A DNA stretch of 28,472 nt from Bacillota bacterium (lineage in GTDB: Bacteria > Bacillota > Clostridia > Christensenellales > SZUA-584). Made by a program: the position numbers and the translations under genes. Position 1 is the stretch's first letter; the number at the start of each line of letters is the position of its first letter. The stretch lies in NCBI GenBank assembly GCA_023460085.1, contig JAEWRI010000045.1, forward strand, positions 1 through 28,472, read 5' to 3'. Of the stretch, positions 24,898-28,472 are shown piece by piece. Under the pieces are notes generated by a model, which did no database searches, was not told where the DNA came from, and worked only from the letters and a program-made list of their open reading frames with translations.

Positions 24898-24907
24898 CGT
24901 GTGTTCA

Positions 24908-25282
24908 CTATTTCAGAATCTTCCCGAATTTCTTCCGGAAAATGATCATATAGACCACAATCGCGCCAATCGTGAAGACGATGTTTACGTAGGAAGCCCA
25001 TACATGGCCCATATAATCCAGCACGCCAAATACCGTAATCACCGGCCCGAGCACCCAGCAGAATAAACGCATCAGCTTATTGGCTTCCGCCTGTATCGCC
25101 TTGGGGTAATCATTCTTGTACGCGGGGCCTTTGCCTGTAATCGCGGAATATAACGCAAATAACCCGATGATAATCGTAAACCCCGACAGCATACGATTCA
25201 TATCCATGGTTGTCCCGGCACCGGTTCCGTCCGTGGCCGTTGCAGCGGCAGTTGCCACAGCCTCTAAAAAAACACTCCCCAT
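24908..25282 (-). CDS. Small hypothetical membrane protein
   Basis: The 124-residue protein has an Ala/Thr/Gly-rich N-terminus (about 1-25), and three hydrophobic segments at roughly 33-48, 72-88 and 95-114, with a basic C-terminus (FRKKFGKILK). No family is recognised. The start is probably ATG 25282, 8 bases after AAGGA; an in-frame ATG at 25291 abuts that site. It follows cysS by 22 bases from the same promoter. Confidence 0.7.
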   Translation of the reverse strand: MGSVFLEAVATAAATATDGTGAGTTMDMNRMLSGFTIIIGLFALYSAITGKGPAYKNDYPKAIQAEANKLMRLFCWVLGPVITVFGVLDYMGHVWASYVNIVFTIGAIVVYMIIFRKKFGKILK

Positions 25283-25304
25283 TCCACCCATCCTTATCTT
25301 TTGC

Positions 25305-26681
25305 TTATCTTTTGCTTATTTTTACGCCGTCCGGCGTATCCTTGACATCATAGCCTTTTGAGAGTATCTCGTTGCGAAGCGCATCCGACGCTGCGTAGTC
25401 CCTGCGCGCGCGCGCTTCCTGACGCTGCTGCGCGAGCGCCTGTATTTCCTGCGGTACCTCTTCGGTTTTAAATTCGATACCCAGCACGCCCAGCACCTCG
25501 TCCAACGCGGCAAGCGCCTCCGCCGCACTGGCGGAGCTGCCGCAGCCCTCAAACTTGAGGTTGATTTCGCGGACGTATTCGAATATCGCGCCGAGCGCTC
25601 CCGCGGTGTTGAGATCGTCGTCCATCTCGTCCTTGAAGCGCTGCCGCAGCTCGCAGACATCCTTTGTCACGTCCGCGCTGCGCCCGCCCTTCGTTTCGCT
25701 GATATGCATCAGGTTATCACGGCAGTTTTTGATGCGCGACATCGCGGACGCCGCCTGCATGATCAGCTCTTCCGAGAAATTGACAGGGTTGCGGTAGTGT
25801 GCCGAGAGCATGAACAGCCGCACGACCATCAGATCGTACTTTTCGGAAATGTCGCGTACGGTAAAGAAGTTTCCCTTGGATTTGCTCATCTTCTCGTTGT
25901 CGATGTTGATGTAACCGTTGTGCATCCAGTAGTTCGCGAAGGGCCTTCCCGTCGCGGCCTCGGATTGCGCGATTTCGTTCTCGTGATGCGGGAAGATGAG
26001 ATCCTGACCGCCGCCGTGGATATCGATGGTCTCTCCGAGGTACTTCATGCTCATCGCGCTGCACTCGATGTGCCAGCCCGGACGCCCCTTGCCCCACGGA
26101 CTGTCCCAACTGTCCTCGTCCGGCTTGGCCGCCTTCCAGAGCGCGAAATCCTCCGGGCTGCGCTTCATCTCGGAAACGTCGATGCGCGCGCCCGCCTGCC
26201 TTTCCTCCGCCGACTGACCGGAAAGCTTGCCATACGCAGGAAAACTCGCCACGTCGAAGTACACGTCGCCACCAACCTCGTACGCATGGCCCTTGTCGAT
26301 GAGCCGCTGTACCAGCGCGATAATGTCCGCAATATGCTCTGTCGCTTTGGGGTGCACGTCCGCTGCACGAATACCCAGCGCCTGCGCATCCTTATAGTAT
26401 TCACGAATGAAACGCTCTCCGAACTCCTTGAGGGTCGTGCCTTCCTGCGCCGCCAGCGCAATCATCTTATCGTCCACATCGGTAAAGTTTTGCACGAACG
26501 TGACCCGGTAGCCGCGGTATTCGAGATACCGCCGCAGTGTATCGAACAGTATGAAAGGCCGCGCGTTTCCGATATGGAAGAAATTATATACCGTAGGGCC
26601 GCAGGCGTAGATTCGGACAACGCCTTCCTCGACGGTCTTCAATTCCTCTTTTTTTCGCGTCAGTGTATTATAAATCTTCAA
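25305..26681 (-). CDS. cysS: Cysteinyl-tRNA synthetase
   Basis: The 458-residue class I synthetase charges tRNA-Cys. Visible are CGPTVYN with zinc ligand C27, the HIGH-type motif HIGN (36-39), WHIECSAM with C207, the PHHENE metal site (H232/H233), and KMSKS (264-268), followed by a C-terminal helical anticodon-binding region. The start is TTG 26681 with AGGAG seven bases upstream; no in-frame ATG matches the conserved MKIYNTLTRKK opening. The leader is about 20 bases, too short for a T-box. Confidence 0.97.
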   Translation of the reverse strand: MKIYNTLTRKKEELKTVEEGVVRIYACGPTVYNFFHIGNARPFILFDTLRRYLEYRGYRVTFVQNFTDVDDKMIALAAQEGTTLKEFGERFIREYYKDAQALGIRAADVHPKATEHIADIIALVQRLIDKGHAYEVGGDVYFDVASFPAYGKLSGQSAEERQAGARIDVSEMKRSPEDFALWKAAKPDEDSWDSPWGKGRPGWHIECSAMSMKYLGETIDIHGGGQDLIFPHHENEIAQSEAATGRPFANYWMHNGYINIDNEKMSKSKGNFFTVRDISEKYDLMVVRLFMLSAHYRNPVNFSEELIMQAASAMSRIKNCRDNLMHISETKGGRSADVTKDVCELRQRFKDEMDDDLNTAGALGAIFEYVREINLKFEGCGSSASAAEALAALDEVLGVLGIEFKTEEVPQEIQALAQQRQEARARRDYAASDALRNEILSKGYDVKDTPDGVKISKR

Positions 26682-26710
26682 AAGCCCACTCCTGCCCTGT
26701 TTTTCGGTTA

Positions 26711-26739
26711 ATTATAATATATGCAACCCCGCCCGTCAA
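26711..26739 (-). promoter_or_regulatory. SigA promoter of cysS
   Basis: On the minus strand TTGACG (26739-26734), a 17-base spacer and a perfect TATAAT (26716-26711) lie 30 bases before the TTG start. Confidence 0.82.
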
Positions 26740-26782
26740 TTGACAATGCCCCGGCGTACCACATGGGGGCAGCACCTAAAAG

Positions 26783-26812
26783 AAAAGACGCCGGTATGAA
26801 AGCCAGCGTCTT
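26783..26812 (-). terminator. Intrinsic terminator of the Hsp20 gene
   Basis: On the minus strand AAGACGCTGG (26812-26803) pairs with CCGGCGTCTT (26794-26785), one G-U pair, 8-base loop, followed by TTCTTTT. It lies 17 bases after the Hsp20 stop. Confidence 0.83.
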
Positions 26813-26828
26813 CAAAGGACTATACAGC

Positions 26829-27275
26829 CTATTCGATTGCGATTCGGCGCGCATTGTCGGTCTGCGCCTGACGGGGCACCGTAACGTGCAGCACACCGCC
26901 CTCCAGCTTCGCGTGAATACCCTCGGCGGCAGCATCGCCCAGGTAGATAGAGCGGCTCATCGAGGCGTAACGACGCTCCCGGTGGATGTAATTCTTGCTT
27001 TCGTCGTCCACCTTTTCCTCCCGCTGTATCGTGATGGAAAGGTTGCCATCGTTCATCTCGAGCTGCACCTCTTCCTTCTTGACACCCGGCAGCTCGGCTT
27101 CCACGACGTACTCCTTATCGGCGGCCTGCACGTCTACCCGGAAGGTGTCCCGCGATACGCGACTGCCACTCAGCCACGGGTCGGTGAAAAAGTCATCCAA
27201 CATATTGTAGAGATCCTCAAAACCCGTGCTCGCTACGCCTCTGCCTTTGCGGCTGCTCGGTACCAGATTTGCCAT
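26829..27275 (-). CDS. Hsp20/alpha-crystallin small heat-shock protein
   Basis: The 148-residue chaperone has an N-terminal region (1-40), an alpha-crystallin domain (about 42-138) with VDVQAADKEYVVEAELPGV, RRYASMSRSIYL (102-112) and KLEGGVLHVTVP, and a C-terminal I-x-I motif (IAI, 145-147) used in oligomer assembly. It holds unfolding proteins without ATP. ATG 27275 is chosen: AAAGGAG lies eight bases upstream and overlaps the alternative GTG at 27284. The promoter and a CIRCE element directly upstream indicate HrcA control. Confidence 0.94.
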   Translation of the reverse strand: MANLVPSSRKGRGVASTGFEDLYNMLDDFFTDPWLSGSRVSRDTFRVDVQAADKEYVVEAELPGVKKEEVQLEMNDGNLSITIQREEKVDDESKNYIHRERRYASMSRSIYLGDAAAEGIHAKLEGGVLHVTVPRQAQTDNARRIAIE

Positions 27276-27304
27276 TTTGATCACTCCTTTTACTCACATA
27301 TTTG

Positions 27305-27331
27305 TTAGCACTCTCGTTCGTCGAGTGCTAG
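27305..27331. promoter_or_regulatory. CIRCE element (HrcA operator)
   Basis: TTAGCACTC-N9-GAGTGCTAG matches the CIRCE consensus with one substitution in the last base. It lies between the -10 and the Hsp20 start codon, in the position expected for HrcA repression. hrcA, groESL and dnaK are not in the window. Confidence 0.95.
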
Positions 27332-27345
27332 CCCCTTTTGATTAT

Positions 27346-27374
27346 TTTATACCACTGCCCAAACAATAAGTCAA
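27346..27374 (-). promoter_or_regulatory. SigA promoter of the Hsp20 gene
   Basis: On the minus strand TTGACT (27374-27369) and TATAAA (27351-27346) have a 17-base spacer. The CIRCE element follows within 15 bases. Confidence 0.85.
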
Positions 27375-27426
27375 GGAAGGTCATATTTTTTTTACAAAAG
27401 TAATGAGCAGCATCTATCCAAGCTAT

Positions 27427-28472
27427 CCCGTAGGGCGCAGCTTTAAAGATGCGCCGCACTGCATATACTTGCGAAACCACAGGGGGGCGTTCCTTACGGT
27501 CTCGTTTGCAAGGAAGACACGGCGTCACGCAAGGATAGCATCCCTGACATCCTGCCTCAAAGATCCTTCGTCGCTCGTTCCTCAAGATGACACACGGGCT
27601 GGCACCCGAAAATATCCGCACCTCTTCCAGCGGTCTCATTTTCGCCGAGGAAGACACCGCATCCCGTAGGGGACGGCATCCCTGACGTCCCGCCCTGCTT
27701 CCAAGATCCTTCGTCGCTCCGCTTCTCAGGATGACACATGGGCTGACAACCCAAAAACATCCGTACCGCTGTCACGGCCTCATTTCGCCAATGTGGATAC
27801 CGAATCCCGTAGGGGCGTCTTTTGGACGCCCGCCCTGCCTTAAGCTCCTTCGCCGCTTCGCTTCTCAGGATGACATAAGTGGCTGACAGCCCGAAAACAT
27901 CGCTCCGCTGTCACGGCCTCATTTCGCCGGGGACGGATACCGCATCCCGTAGGGGCGTCTTAGAGACGCCCGCCCTTAAGATCCTTCGGCGCTTCGCTTC
28001 TCAGGATGACATAAGTGGCTAACAGCCAAAAAACATCCGCTTCGCTTTCACGGCCTCATTTCGCCGGGACGGAAGGCGTATCCCGTAGGGGCGTCCTTTG
28101 GACGCCCGCTCCGCCTTAAGATCCTTCGTCGCTTCGCTTCTCAGGATGACACGAGAGCCGACAGCCCGAAACCATCCGCGCCGCTGGCACACCCTCATTT
28201 CGCCGGCGCGGATACCGCTCTACGTAGGGCCCTATGAAATGTCCGCAGGCTGCTGGCAAAGCAATTCCGACGTGAACTCGCGCTGGATTGCTTCGCTTTG
28301 CTCACAATGACAGGTGAAACAATATAACCTACCGTCATTGCGAGGAGCGCAGCGACGAAGCAATCCAGTCCACCTCCAGAAGCATCTTTCAGGCGTCCGT
28401 ACCGCTGTCTCGGCCTCATTTCGCCTGAGCGGAAGGCGTATGCCGTAGGGGCGGCTCCCCTGAGCCGCCCGT
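27427..28472. repeat. Tandem array of degenerate units with hairpins; no gene
   Basis: Units begin with CCCGTAGGG or a variant at 27427, 27526, 27663, 27806, 27946, 28082, 28221 and 28442, and the array runs off the right edge. Regular units are 136-143 bases; the first is 99 and lacks the middle block; the seventh is 221 because an inverted-repeat element is present. Each full unit has, in order, a GC hairpin after CCCGTAGGG, an ATCCTTCG...AGGATGACA block whose ends can pair, and a block with GCTGTCACGGCCTCATTTCGCC. Open frames in the array are short, lack ribosome-binding sites and follow no family, so none is called. Confidence 0.9.
28283..28368. repeat. Inverted-repeat element inside repeat unit seven
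   Basis: The left arm (28283-28313) runs from CTGGATTGCTTCG to CAATGACAG. The right arm (28334-28368) is its near reverse complement, from GTCATTGCGAG to CGAAGCAATCCAG, with about 20 bases between. It replaces the ATCCTTCG block of the other units. Strings of this kind are familiar as dispersed palindromic repeats in several bacterial genomes (from memory, not checked). There is no coding capacity, so a MITE- or REP-like element is the likeliest class. Confidence 0.72.

Noticed and set aside
24843..24907. Glycine riboswitch before gcvH
   Set aside because: Only a simple inverted repeat is present, and the gap is too short for an aptamer.
26682..26710. T-box leader before cysS
   Set aside because: The promoter lies 30 bases before the start, leaving no room.
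27328..28419. Short ORFs in the repeat array
   Set aside because: They follow the repeat units, have no ribosome-binding site and translate the hairpins into similar low-complexity peptides.
27427..28472. CRISPR array
   Set aside because: The units are about 140 bases, diverged throughout, without short identical repeats or unique spacers, and no cas gene is present.

Overview
The window reads as a chromosomal segment of a moderately GC-rich, spore-forming member of the Bacillota, most likely class Clostridia. The evidence is the ctsR-mcsA-mcsB-clpC heat-shock operon with a CtsR box, a cwlD germination/cortex amidase, mutS2, a CIRCE-controlled small heat-shock gene, frequent TTG/GTG starts behind strong Shine-Dalgarno sequences, and textbook SigA promoters. 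No phage, transposase, CRISPR array or restriction-modification set is visible. Most of the window is ordinary housekeeping sequence. The two least ordinary parts are the right-hand end (27427-28472), a gene-free tandem array of repeat units that each carry a variable hairpin, and the block 9581-11900, which holds a solitary nuclease-fold protein, an MBL hydrolase, a tRNA and an unrecognised ORF.

Layout. 1-529: leftward tandem promoters and leader of an rRNA operon whose 16S gene lies off the left edge, then a rightward promoter. 530-1468: ComEC-like membrane-anchored MBL protein. 1524-5047 (minus): response regulator, sensor kinase and HtrA protease, a cell-envelope stress module. 5158-7943 (minus): mutS2 and a DUF523 protein. 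8108-9418 (minus): lysA. 9581-11018 (plus): PD-(D/E)XK-like protein and an MBL hydrolase. 11142-11218 (minus): tRNA-Arg(ACG). 11403-11789 (minus): unrecognised coding-like ORF. 11902-12678 (plus): SDR oxidoreductase. 12670-15306 (minus): aminotransferase, dehydrogenase and acetyltransferase, overlapping genes that resemble the later steps of UDP-2,3-diacetamido-glucuronate synthesis for a surface polysaccharide. 15478-17228 (plus): YihY-family protein and an unknown multi-pass membrane protein with its own promoter and long leader. 17325-21826 (minus): clpC, mcsB, mcsA and ctsR with promoter and operator. 21911-24842 (minus): cwlD, tsaD, a Lit-like (DUF1461) membrane protein and gcvH. 24908-26739 (minus): small membrane protein and cysS. 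26829-27374 (minus): Hsp20 with CIRCE and promoter. 27427-28472: repeat array.

The genes suggest two separately controlled protein-quality systems: CtsR with arginine phosphorylation by McsB feeding ClpC, and HrcA/CIRCE acting on Hsp20. A two-component system probably controls a membrane-anchored HtrA protease. Functional names come from motifs recognised by eye; no database search was run. Positions of TM segments and domains are approximate.
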